In this document: in pieces, positions 31,001-42,327 of the stretch
Layout: each line of letters starts with the position of its first letter
Position numbering within the stretch: the stretch's first letter is position 1
NCBI RefSeq assembly: GCF_921293095.1
Contig: NC_060248.1
Location: 137,280,972-137,344,971, forward strand
Reading direction: 5' to 3'
Length of the DNA stretch: 64,000 bases
DNA from: Ischnura elegans
Taxonomy: Eukaryota > Arthropoda > Insecta > Odonata > Coenagrionidae
Translations under genes and position numbers: made by a program
Notes under the pieces: model-generated
What the model was told of the DNA's origin: nothing
The model's database searches: none
Seen by the model: the letters and a program-made list of their open reading frames with translations, nothing else

Positions 31001-32430
31001 ATTATTAATTTTCCGTGGGGTACTTTATCAAATGCTTTTTTGAAATCAAGAAAAATCGCGTCTACTGGAATGTTGTCTTCTCCGGAGACTAAAAATATCG
31101 TGGGCGAAAAGCGCTAACTGGGTTTCGCATGATCTACTTTTCCTGAATCCACGATGAGTTCTCATTAACAATTTTTTCACGTCTAGTTGTTTCATTACGG
31201 AGCTAACTACGATGTGTTCAAAAAATTTGCATGAGATGGACGTTAAAGATGTCGGTCTGTAATTAGATGGCTGTTCCTTGTCTTTTAAATATTGGCGTTA
31301 CATTGTCAATGTTCCAGTCATTAGGTACTTCGTGTTGGCTGTTGGATCTACCGAATATCAACTGCCAGAAGGGGGCAGTTTCTGATGCCAGTTCTATATG
31401 TACGCGAGAAGGGATGTCGTCTGGACCATGTGATTTATTTGGACTGAGCGATTTCAATTTATTTGCTATCCCGTGCGCACTTATGTCAATAGGCGGCATC
31501 TTTCATACGCAGAGATTGTCAACTGTCTCGGATGAGTTCTCGGAAGGCTCGGTGAACACGCTCTTGAAGTAGGAATTTCATAAAGTAGCTTTATCGGAAC
31601 TGTTTGTCAACACATCTTCGCTATCGTTTCCAAGCGAACATACTGTATAACGTTTACCTTGAACTTCCCTCATATAAGAGCTAAATTCTTTGGGTTATCC
31701 CGTATCTGCCCTACTAGGGTTTTTCTTTTAAAATTCGTGAATGCATTACTGAACGCTCCCTTCGTGGCGGCGTTAGACAACCTATATTTTTTTTATTAAC
31801 TCGTGTTCATTAGCGGATAAATCCGAGCTGACTTTTTCATGTTAGTATGACACTCTCTCTGTCGCCTCAATGATTTTCTCACTTCTGCGTCACACCATCT
31901 CGGTTCACTGCCTTCTTTTATTGTTCTACTAGGGATGTTCCCTGGTGCATAGAACCATTTCGCTCATAACTTCCCTACTACCAAAGTTATGAGCGAAAGA
32001 AGAACTTTCCAAGTACCCTATGCATTTAACTTTAATATTGATTCTTGAGACGCGGGGAAAGCATTTTTCAGATGACTCTTAAATCCATCAAAATCAGCTC
32101 TTTTCAAAATTAAAACTTTACGCTCTTTTTTAAGTTTTCAGCGGTATTCAGAGAAAACTTTGAAGTCACTACCCTATCGTCACTTATTCCTTCGACGGTG
32201 CTCACGTTTATAACCTGATGAGGTACATTTGTCGCTTTTAATCAACAATTCTTTCTCCTCTGTTTGGTGCTGTTGCTACTTGAAACAATGAGTTAGATGT
32301 ATAAGTGTGCAATAAAGCCTCGCAAATCACTTTATCCCTCCCACCAGGAATGAAGCTATGCGTTTCCAATCTATAGAGAGTTCGTTGTAATCTCCACCTA
32401 CAATCTAGTTTCTTTCGGGATACTTTTATG
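31001..32430 (-). pseudogene. LINE ORF2 fragment (endonuclease, linker, start of RT)
   Basis: Antisense. From 32430: an endonuclease C-terminal half in several frames (GDYNELSIDWKR, NSLFQVATAPNRGE, ILKRADFDGFKSHLKNAFPA), the linker (NPKEFSSYMREVQGKRYTVC, NSYFKSVFTEPSENSSETVD), then IANKLKSLSPNKSHGPDDIP, VPNDWNIDNVTPIFKRQG and the first reverse-transcriptase blocks, stopping at KVPHGKLII near 31005. It is a close relative of 15220-16858; for instance, the 31030-31310 segment aligns with 16440-16857. It has many frameshifts and stops and is truncated at both ends. A small hairpin (31958-31998) interrupts the linker. Confidence 0.85.
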
Positions 32431-33035
32431 CTATACTGTTTATTTGAGTTTGAAAAACCAACACTGATTTTATATCTGAGTTCGGTGGTCTGATCTGATT
32501 GACTGAGTGACTTATCAAAATGGATGGTTTTTATGAAAAGCTAAAGACTTATTCAAGGAAAATTAATAGTTCTTTCATAAACTTTAAAAGAGAATGTGCC
32601 AGAAAATTAAAACGCGGATCTTGTTAGGTTCGATTCTAGTGTATGGACCACTATTGGCAAAAAATTTCTGATACTTATGAACAATTACTTAAAAGTGAAT
32701 GCTTATATTTCACGCTTGTTTATTTTTGCTCTCATTTCTTATATATTGCTGAGGCAGTGTACTTATAACGAAAGGGTGAGTTTGAAGAATTTGTTATAAA
32801 TCTTGTTTCAGCATTAAGTGAAAATGAACGGAATTGTGAAAATAAAACCTACTATAACGAGGTTGATCAACTTGTTGTATTTTCTGTCCAAGAGTTACCC
32901 AGTATCTCAGGTGATTTCCGTAAATAGGAAACTCTTCGACACCTGCTGAAGTCTATGATAATAGATCGCAAAGATATTTCACAGTGAAAAATGAAAAAGT
33001 AGGAGCAATTTCCACAATTTTACATTTATTAATAC
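32431..33035. other. No recognisable gene
   Basis: A short frame at about 32520 (MDGFYEKLKTYSRKINSSF) and others carry no recognisable motifs. Part of this stretch could be the decayed upstream half of the Penelope-like element that follows. Confidence 0.35.
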
Positions 33036-33460
33036 TACCGGTTTCGCTTTTCAAATTTTCACTTTCGCTTTTGTTCAATTTTCTAACAACTTTTTATCAT
33101 TCCTCAACTCAATACATGAAGCCATCACTTTCACCATGGAACTTGAAGACGACAAAAGGATCAACTTTTTGGACCTTTCCATCACTAGATGTTCGTCAAA
33201 ACACGAATTTGCTATGAACAGGAAGCCTACCTATACGGGCCAAGTAATACCTTCAGATTCTGCTCACCCGATTTCACATGAATGATCCAGGTTTAATTCA
33301 ATGATTCATAGACTTAAAAATATACCCATGTCGGAAATCAATTATAAAAAGGAACTTGTGACTATTAAGAAGATTGCAGTGACCAACGGATACAGTGCCG
33401 ACATGATCAACTCTCTCCTCTCCAAGAAGAAATCTCCGGCGTATTCGGAGTAATCGGAGT
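33036..33460 (+). pseudogene. Penelope-like element reverse-transcriptase C-terminus
   Basis: Relic of a Penelope-like retroelement. In the main frame it reads LNSIHEAITFTMELEDDKRI, NFLDLSITR, MNRKPTYTGQVIPSDSAHPI, a stop, SMIHRLKNIPMSEINYKKEL and IAVTNGYSADMINSLLSKK. This order (FT.E.E, FLDL, yRKPT.T, S.HP, HRL...IP, NGY...mI) is diagnostic of the part of Penelope proteins between reverse transcriptase core and GIY-YIG endonuclease. Neither the catalytic reverse-transcriptase motifs nor the GIY-YIG domain are seen. Confidence 0.8.
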
Positions 33461-34512
33461 GGACCGTTGCATCGCTCGAACTTTGTTATGCGATACTTTT
33501 GTACCCTAACATACTTTCTTTACTCTGTCACCGAGGGAATATGTAAAAATTGTTAGAATTTCTATGGAAGAAATGGGACTTTTACGTTTCAGCGGGCAAT
33601 GCAGGTTTTTTCCCGGTGTTTGCAAGGACGATGAAGGACCTTTACGGACCTTGGCCGTGGTGTGGTTCCGACCGCCGCGGCCCGGCCGCTCGTAATCGCT
33701 TGAACGCGCCTCCGGATGATTCGACGCCGTATGTGGTGAGCCGTTGGAAATAGGCCCTTGGTGCCGCGGGGGCATAGGATGCAGGTCGCTTCACGTGCCA
33801 ACCCTCCAAGTTTTCACCTACCTGGCCCCATCAGTTAGATGGGATTCGTGGTTGTCTACATACCGGGTGTTTATAAATGAATATCGCGGTTTTAACGCTT
33901 AATCACCCTATATTATTCTAAACGGTAGTAAAGGCAGGAAAACTAAAGCCAGTTAATTAGACGGGTGCATATGCCAATTGTATTCTCATGACAGGGTTAA
34001 ATGCATTTTAACATTTACATCTTGTCACACCCTTCACTTTATGTGGCAAGTCGTTCTTAAAATATTTACCAAAAAGGAGAGTTTTGGTACAATCTTTTTT
34101 ATTTTTCTATTTTAATGTTAGGCAGTTATTACCAGGAACAATAAAAAATATCGTCACTGCCCACATTACATAAAACATATGGAAGTGTTAGAGAAGGAAA
34201 GAATTTCTATTTACAGTTTTATTATGCTTATAATTAAATTTTTGTTGTTTTATATCAATCTAGAAATCAATGAAAATTTATGTCGCTTTCTACTGTAATG
34301 TAAAGGGACATTTTGGGATGCATTGGCAATTAAATGCAGTCGCACGGTTCATTTCATGGTCAATTTTTCTTTCATCCCAAACATTAATGCATTGGGGATA
34401 GCACCATTATTATTTCAGGCACGTAATTATTCCATTATTACTAAAATTATTAAATCATTCCGATTGACTTACGAAGGTCGTTCAACAAGTCTTTATAAAA
34501 AGGTACTAAAAA
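33461..34512. other. No recognisable gene; GC-rich patch
   Basis: A CpG-rich patch at about 33640-33790 contrasts with AT-rich surroundings and holds overlapping short frames with no recognisable product. The motif CCGGGTGTTTATAAATGAAT at about 33872 looks like a transposon end, but I could not find its partner. Confidence 0.35.
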
Positions 34513-34520
34513 TAAATTAT

Positions 34521-35140
34521 AAGGAATGGACGGATGCAGGATATTTTTCAGATCCTTGATTTTCGGAGCCGGATCTTTTGGATCGGATATTTTCGGATCC
34601 AAATGCATTTTCATATTTCTGCTATTAAACGAAGTAATTATTCAAGTAATTTCCTTTATAAAAGGAAACAAAATATTGAAAAATCATGAATTTACAATAG
34701 ATTTCTTTGAAATATTAAGTTTTTTTCGATTATGAAGGGTGTTAAAATTAGTTTGAAACCCTCTACTTTGCACCCTTTTCCTTTAATTTCCTCCCCTGGT
34801 TTTGGACCCCCCCCCCTAACGATAACAATGATTTACGGCCTGTGTGATTTCGGAAGCAAAAAAAGCAACAAAACCTAGGGTGGTTTTCTGAAATGTACGA
34901 CGTAGTTACTTTTGACGTGGTTATTGTCCTACGACGCTGAGATTCCCTCAATGATGATCTCTCTCAAGTATTACACTATGTGCCAGTCGTATTTTAATAT
35001 TTTATTTTTCATTGCTGAAATTCTGCTACGTAGCTTCCGATCCAGATCTGATGTCTTCCGCGACTTTGGATCCAATGTATCCGACGGAGGGCAATATCCG
35101 CGGATACTCGGATCCAAGGTATCCGATCCGACCATCCCTA
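34521..35140. mobile_element. hAT-like non-autonomous element, 620 bp
   Basis: The left end AAGGAATGGACGGATGCAGG and right end (complement TAGGGATGGTCGGATCGGAT) form imperfect inverted repeats. Flanks are TAAATTAT (34513-34520) and CAAATTAT (35141-35148), an 8-bp duplication with one mismatch, as expected for hAT. Both subterminal regions are dense in GGATCC/GGATCGGAT motifs. No transposase frame is seen. Confidence 0.6.
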
Positions 35141-35324
35141 CAAATTATACTGGGTCAATTTTTTTAAGTTTTTCATTGTATTCTCCTTTCAGCTCTGAAC
35201 ATGTTTGTAAGCATTTTTCCAAGCCTTTTTAGCGGTCCAAAAAGTATAATCCCGGTCCAACCTCAAAATAGGCGTTAATTTGGGCGATGGCCTCCTCCTA
35301 AGACGCAATTATTTGAGCATACGT

Positions 35325-35650
35325 TAAGCCAAGGGCGTAGCCAGCCTAAGGGGGGGCAAGCCATGGCTTTCCAAGTTGTAACATTATAGCGAGGAAAAGG
35401 TGAATGAAACCATCATTTTTAGAAAACAATACAGCGCATTATCAGTTTTTTTAATTATTCCCTTGGATACATTATTTTAGTTACATGTCTTATGCTAATA
35501 TCATTTTTCGTGTAGAAAATTGGTGGAAAACTTTCGTTTCAATTCAGTCTCGATTTTCTTTAAAGACTCTTGAAATTTTTTCTTCTAGGTGGGGGGCACT
35601 GCCACTGCCACTTCCTGCCCCTTGCTCTATATTCCCGCATGCGTCAAGCG
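35325..35650 (+). repeat. Dispersed repeat, copy 1 (GGCGTAGCCAG type)
   Basis: Begins GGGCGTAGCCAGCCTAAGGG and ends in a C-rich segment (CTGCCCCTTGC). It aligns along its length with 48694-49040: shared blocks include AGGAAAAGGTGAATGAA, ACAGCGCAT, ATCATTTTTCGTG and CTTTCGTTTCAATTCAGT. Probably a non-autonomous DNA element; no duplication could be fixed. Confidence 0.7.
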
Positions 35651-38600
35651 ATTTCTTCAATTTTTTTAAATAAGAGAAATAAGTCACTGGAGGCCAATTC
35701 TGGTGAATTTTGTAATAATTGAAACTTTAATTCCGTAATTTTGGCTATTGCAGCTGAACAGGCGTGCAGCCGTGCATTGCCTTGCTGAAGGAAGAACGTT
35801 GTTTGTTTCAAATAAGGACGATTTTCTCGATTTCTACCGTCAGCCGGCCTAATAACGATACATTAAACTCTCCTGTTATCGTTTTTCACGTAATAGATGT
35901 AGATTATTCCACGTACATCCAAAGTATCGTTGCCTCACCTGACCGGCCCATTTCACCATCTTCGCCGGCTTTGGAGCCTGTTCATCTTCAAAACTCCATT
36001 GTCTTACATGTTAATTGTCTCTATAGGCTCCTTTCCTGCGTTCTCGAATCTAAAACTATTTCATCACTTCTCCAAAAGTTGGTAACATCGATTTGTTTAA
36101 CCCCGACGAGGCGCCTAATAAGGGACAAGTCGTCTCACTAAGCTTCCTTTATTACCTTCTACCATCTTCCGATTTATATTATCAAAGATAAACGACCTCC
36201 TAGCAGCATACGCGGGATGAATTTTGCTGTATTGGAGGTGTGGGAGGGGTAGAGCCGAGCGGGGAGGGGAGGGGATCGGCCTGCGGCTCTTGCATCCGCG
36301 ACGCTGCGTGGGCGTTGGAATATTTTCTTTTACTCAAATTAGGCATTTTGTGGCTAAACGGTGGCAGATACGTCAAAATGCATGAATTTTTTTCCTGAAG
36401 GACAGTAACTCGGCAAAATATATAGTAAATGACCATATAATACTATATTTTTCGAATTTCGACCTTCCCCCCCTAAATTGCATTTGAGCGAGGGTCAGGG
36501 GTTCACCTAGAGGTCTCAAATTTTTCAGGCCTTATTTTTGATCGGTCCCACAACTTTTTTTCATTGGCGCAGATGGATTTGAAAAAAAATCGGTTTTTCC
36601 GATCCGCCCTACTAAACAATTGGAGCAAAAATACGTTCGCACCTTTGCGAAAATCATTGCAGCAGCAAATGATATTGGTTAGTGGACCCTTTCTGCACTG
36701 CTCACTAGGAATTGTCTTTTGCTTTGACAGATAAAGCTTTTGGTGGTGGTAGTTGCATACTTTTCACACCTGTTCGTCCATGTTATGTATATTAGTCACA
36801 TCAAAGTTGTGCATCTCTCTCAAAACGAATACCTGTCCGTTTTGCCCATATCCGTCTGGTTATGTTAGAAAAAATATTATAATTATGCATAAATCTTTCA
36901 CATACCTATATAAGGCGGTTAGTGGAAGACTACAGTAACAAGTTAAACCATAGGAAACGTACCATCGAACAAATAGAACGAATGATTGACAATTAGTGAA
37001 AAAAACATGTGTACAAACCTTTGCCAAAATCGCAACAAACAGCAACAATCGTTCTTACTCACTTTCGCGACAAACGCGCACCTGTATTGTTTTAACAGTT
37101 ATGTCGTCTGCCGGCCGATCAGTTTACCGAGCCTATGGGGCCTTCTATTAACGATTTTTGGAAAAGCAGTGCATTCATCTTGCCCGGGCCTCCCCTACTT
37201 ATCCAAGGCCTACATATTTGAGTCACACAACAATGTTTTCATATGTCTATGTATTACAATAAATATCCAGAGTCACAGAAGGAGTATTGCTCCCCAAGGA
37301 CGATTGGGGGGGAGGGGAATAGCCTCCCCCTGAAATCAGGCATTGACTATTCGTTGGTTCCATTCTCCTTGCCATCATGTTGCCAACGTGGGATGCCAAT
37401 AGCTAATGTTGGCCAATATTGGGTGGCTAAAGGGGTCTTTCAACGGGACACTTGTAAAATTTGTGCTGACGGTAAATTAAATACACACTATCATGTACTC
37501 ATCAGAAACAGAGAGAGAGAGCATAGCAAGTTTGCTTTAGCCGTCCCAATCCTCAAGTCACGATTTCCTTCGATGTTGGGAGGAACCGGCCGAGGCTTTG
37601 ATGGATGAGGAGGGCAGCTATTGAGTGTTTTCCGAGCACCTGCTTCAGGTGGGAAGAAGTGTAGTGCGTAAGCGACGTTCCGGAGAAGAGTGGCTTCCGT
37701 TTCTCCACTCTTTGAAAGGTCAGCTGCTGGTCCATCATGAGTCATCTGAGGAAAGAAAAAGAAATCTGTTATGTCATAATCTGTTAATAATACCCATTAT
37801 GAGCACAGCTTAAAAACATTATCCCATCCTTACTCTGAGCTCGTAGCTCGTTTCGGTATACGGGTTAAGAGAGTGCATTGCTTCAGGATAAAACTGTTCT
37901 CCAATTTATGTTGGATAAATCTTACTTGGAAACTTATTTCAAACCCGTTATCTACATTCGAGGCGCATTTAGATAGTTCTCTGTCTTTCGGTCGTGAACA
38001 GGAGGAGACTGGCCTCCCCACGAGGACGTAGCAGAATATCTCTCAGCTATTCAACCATATTTTTTTCAAGATTACTAAAGAGACTCATATTGAGCACAAA
38101 CAGACGACAGAGAGATAATCAATGAGTGATAATGACACTAATTAGAATGGGAAAAAAATTTTCCTGGACCGGGAATTGAGTCATGGCAAATTGCCACAAC
38201 TCTTTCGATTGGCCCGGGTAATTTGTCCAACGGACCGTGAGGAGATGGATTGAGTCCAATGATTATTAATGTGATATTTAACTCATGGGAGGCTGTGATG
38301 GGACAGCTGGTGATGCATACAAAAGAGGATGAGCAAATTTGAAACTTGTATCTGATAAGAGAGTTGAGTCGAGAGCTGCGTCGCTCATAAGTGATGACGA
38401 TGGAAACTTAGTCTACGAAAAGTTTATCTCTGGTATATTTCCAGTGGAATGGTCCACTATTTGAGTATGTCCAACTCTTCCCTTCGGCAGGTGTATCATT
38501 TTGGATCATTCAAGGAATTTCAAATGCATTCAGGTCGCACTGTCCGTGCTGACGCGCTGCTTTCCGCAATTGCATCATCGCCGGGGGAAAGTGTCCATTT

Positions 38601-39526
38601 TTATGTGAGATAGCCAGCGAGTAAACCTACATCTGGTGCCGACTTGTCCTTATCGCCAGCTAGATTAATCTGGACACATCCTACTTCCGTTAACGAAAAA
38701 AATCCCAAGCGGTGCATCTTCTGGCGTTTACTTATGATTTCGTCAGCTGAGAGTACGATATCTCTTCGGGAATACCCCGTAAATGCTGAGTAAATGAATT
38801 TTGAATGAGCAAATGCGTCTTTGAAAAACGTCGTGTATTTTTAGAATGATAATTTAAAACAAAAAATGCGACCCATCCTCCGAAATAGTGACAGAAAAAC
38901 ATGTGCCATTTTATGAATTAAGTTCACTCACAATCAGAGAGAGTTGTAGAAATCTTCGTCCGGCCGTCCATTCAAGGTTTAATTATTTCAAATTTAATTT
39001 AACATCTTAAGGGTGTTCTATACCTCCGCGAAAAACGGCTCTGCAGACTTCAGGTTGCTCGCCATTTGCTCGCTTGGAGAGAACTTGTTTTGGATATGGT
39101 TTAAGCTAAGATTATTGTTCTCGGCAAGCGAAAAAAAAATATTTGAAAAGCATTTGTTAATTAGTTATTGGCGCTGAAAAACACAATAAAACGCCTGTTT
39201 TCTCGATGTAATTCTACCACGTAGAAAGCGCGATTTGAATTTTTTTTCGGGAAATGAGAACATTCTTCCTTCTTCTTGGAAATAAGATACGTTTCATCAA
39301 TGTGATCTTTGTAATAACTACGCTATAGCCCAATTTCCCGAGCGTGTTTTCTCAACGTCAAGCGCCTACGATCTTTTCTTCCATGGCGCTGCTGTATGAC
39401 CCCACACTCTCGGTGAAAGAGCTTCTCACCCCACAGCAGTCTCTCTCACTACCTCCCCTCCATCGTCTCTTGGGTCCCCTTCATCTGTTTTTTTTTCCTC
39501 TATGCTTTCCTCGACCTAAGAAGCCC
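35651..39526. other. No recognisable gene (3.9 kb)
   Basis: A long stretch with only short, motif-less frames. It contains a G/C-skewed patch at about 36225-36300, a C-run near 36467, a short (GA)n at about 37507-37521 and a G-run near 37307-37317. I see no terminal repeats or transposase motifs that I trust. Confidence 0.4.
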
Positions 39527-40519
39527 GTCTGACCGTAGCCACCGAGAGACAAGGCCTGAGCAACCAGCCGTGACGTCACGACGAGAAGGGTTAGATTATT
39601 GCAACTCGTCGTTCGCTTGAACGATTGCAACAGGAGTGAACGTAATTCTTTCTAATTAGATAGTAGAATTTCTTCGCATTTACTTTGCTACGTTAAAATA
39701 TTTACCACAAATATTTCAGGTTTACTATATTCAGCTCTTAACGTCCTTATATATTTAAGATTGCAAACTAAACCACCGAAAGTAAGCAAACGCAATGCTC
39801 GAACTTCTTGTTCGACAACACATTTTTGCTGCGGGGAATCCTATGAAAAGCAACAGCTTATTAGTTTTCTCCAAATATATGATAAATTCCACGAGACGTT
39901 AATTAATACGTTTTAAAATCTGATCGGAATGAAGTAGCTGGCAAAGGCTTTAACCAAAATTCTCAGTATATCACTCCGGTAGCTTTAGACATCTCACTTA
40001 CTTGACGAGCTCCTCTCCGAAATTGATTATCTGGATACCATGGACCTATTTAAAAATAAAAGTCATAGGGGAGTGGAGGTGATGCATAAATAAGGATGTC
40101 AACAGTTGCGTATTAACATGTTTATTATTATCATCAAAACTCGAGTGTAATTGTACACATCACAGAGGACATTCTCAAATGCGGCTGCACACATTTCCCT
40201 GGTACTTTTACTTTTAAGCAGAAGTTGAGAGATAGAGAGAGAGAGAAGAATTGCACTAAATATCTACATATCTGTGGAATAGTCAGGCTTGTTAACAGAT
40301 TTCAAGGACAGGTGTTCGCCAATAAAGTAATAACAGGGATCACTGCCTGGCATGACAGATTTTCAGTAATCAGAGGCAATGACTAAGGAGTCACTGCTAT
40401 ATCTACCACAAGAGGCAGATCAAAACATTTGGGAGAAAGTCTCACCTCAGATTCCAACATTATAAACATTCTTGCGTAAGCTAAACTTCCCTAGTTTTAA
40501 ACCTTTTTCAAAATTAACA

Positions 40520-40980
40520 CTAATATTGCGTGCCTAGTTTACCACAACAGAGAGCTAAATTCAAGGTATGGGGTTGAAGATAATGTGTTCGGAACAAGTA
40601 TGCAGTCATGCTTATGAACCACTGTCCAAAAATTTCACAAATCAAGAAACTGAACTTTTCTCCAAGATTCACTAAGCTTGATATGCTAATATTCTGTCGA
40701 GCGTATGTCTCCTTCACCCTAATGCTTTCCTCCACCGCCTCTTCCAATGCAGAAAATTCCTTCACCTTTCTTCGTTTGCCTGGGCTCTCCCGTATGCTTG
40801 CCTGAGAAGACAGGTAGATGGGGTAATAGGGAAGTTAGGGTGTCACAGCGTCTCAGTCGTGACCATTTCAATGGTGCGGAAAGTAATCTCGCTGTCCTCT
40901 CATCATACTTCCCTAATTCACGAATTATGCCATGAGGAGCAAAATTCTCTTCACACACACCTGTAAAAGTACTGCAATTC
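40520..40980 (-). pseudogene. THAP-domain relic inside the 4.13-kb element
   Basis: Antisense. It reads TGVCEENFAPHGIIRELGKY, DERTARLLSAPLKWSRLRRC, then TSLLPHLP and, after a frameshift near 40765, KEFSALEEAVEESIRVKE and TYARQNISISSLVNLGEKF. The block vCe.hF.p..iire ... RLR.davpSLlPnLP is the second half of a THAP domain: the C and H ligand positions are present as C and N, so the usual His of vCe.HF is Asn here. The AVPS block is degraded to DTLTS. The first half (CCHC start, FP motif) is not found and may have been on a separate exon; an AG acceptor (TACTTTTACAG) lies just upstream. Function is lost. Confidence 0.65.
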
Positions 40981-41239
40981 ACTATTTAGGTCTCAGTACA
41001 ACAATCAAATTAAATATTTTACATATTTACGCTCATATAAAAAGTAATCGCTTACTTCCCATTACATGATATTTTGAATGACTATTAATTTATTTTAAAG
41101 CATTTTCAATTCTTTAGACTACTCTATTTTTCCATTCTACCCCTCATGCCTTTAATTTTTAACCTTGAGAAAACTGAGGCGCGTATAGGGACACCAATGA
41201 CTACAATATTTATTACGGAGGCTTCCGCGGTGAGTTATT

Positions 41240-41450
41240 TGGTGATTGGTTTTCGGGTTCATTCAGCATTGACTCATATTTTGCGGACGACAGTTTCGGG
41301 CGCGTTCCAGCTCCCGTCTTCGGGTACAAATGATAATCAATGGTAATGTCCAATCATTTGGAACCGAAGACGGGAGCTGGAACACGCCCGAAACTGCCGT
41401 CCTCAAAATATGAGACCACGCGGAATGAACCCGAAAAACAATCACCGACA
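41240..41450. repeat. Foldback, arms about 94 bp
   Basis: Inverted arms 41240-41331 (GGTGATTGGTTTTCGGGTTC ... CGTCTTCGG) and 41364-41450. They share CAGTTTCGGGCG.GTTCCAGC and CTCATATTTTG with roughly 85-90% identity and enclose about 30 bp. Nested in the THAP-containing element and directly adjacent to the 862-bp element. The boundary duplication could not be determined. Confidence 0.7.
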
Positions 41451-41465
41451 ACAATATTTGTTTAA

Positions 41466-42327
41466 GGTATTATTTTACAAGTGCAACAATCCGGATTTCG
41501 CCTTCAAACCTTCACTTTCCTGTAGTATTTTTGCCTCCTGATTAACGTGGTGACATTCATTCCTGGCGGAAATCAATAGTTTTCGAGATATTTTAACTTT
41601 TATGGATAGCGATTTTCGGGTTCTGCGCATGCGCCGCCATTTACGATCTTCACTTACTCACCCTTTACTTTACGCACTTCACCTTCTGCGCATGCGCAAA
41701 CATTACCATGCCGCCAAATTTAAAGTTTACCCACTGAGGAAGACCTGCCTGGGACATCTGGGCAACCATAAGCACTGGAAGGTAAGCACATTTTACCCAC
41801 TTCTACCTCCCACCCTACCAACTGGACCAGCTCGAAGGATATTTTTTTCTAGTTGACCAACTCGTACATGTGCCCGAAAAGTGATTTACCCACTTTACCA
41901 ACTGGACCAGCTCGAAGGATATTTTTTTCTAGTTGACCAAATCGTACATGTGCCCGGAAAGTGATTTACCCACTTCACCAACTGGACCAGCTCGAAGGAT
42001 ATTTTTTTCTAGTTGACCGTACATGTGCCCAGAAAGTGATTTATCCACTTCTACCTCCCACTTTGTTATGTATTGGACCATCACTAGGGATATTTTTCTC
42101 TTGTTTACAATTTCAAACATGTTCCGTGAAACTCATTTACCGCCATTCCAACATGGCCGCGCATGCGCAGAACCCGAAAATCGCTATCCATAAAAGTTAA
42201 AATATCTCGAAAACTATTAATTTCCGCCAGGAATGAATGTCACCACGTTAATCAGGAGGCAAAAATACTACAGGAAAGTGAAGGTTTGAAGGCGAAATCC
42301 GGATTGTTGCACTTGTAAAAATTTACC
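41466..42327. mobile_element. 862-bp element with 8-bp duplication and internal tandem array
   Basis: The ends are GGTATTATTTTACAAGTGCA and the complement of GGTAAATTTTTACAAGTGCA; arms of about 180 bp are nearly identical (41478-41640 against 42155-42316). It is flanked by perfect 8-bp duplications TTGTTTAA (41458-41465 and 42328-42335). The centre holds an 80-bp tandem repeat. There is no coding capacity. GG ends with an 8-bp duplication could fit Merlin or P-type elements; the superfamily is left open. Confidence 0.85.
41800..42060. repeat. 80-bp minisatellite
   Basis: Tandem units, each containing ACTGGACCAGCTCGAAGGAT, start at 41821, 41901 and 41981 (period 80 bp). The third is about six bases shorter after AGTTGACC, and a degraded fourth begins near 42073. 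Lies in the middle of the 862-bp element. Confidence 0.9.

Noticed and set aside
33506..33801. Ribosomal RNA fragment in the GC-rich patch
   Set aside because: The sequence does not match conserved rRNA segments that I know; the GC richness alone is not evidence.
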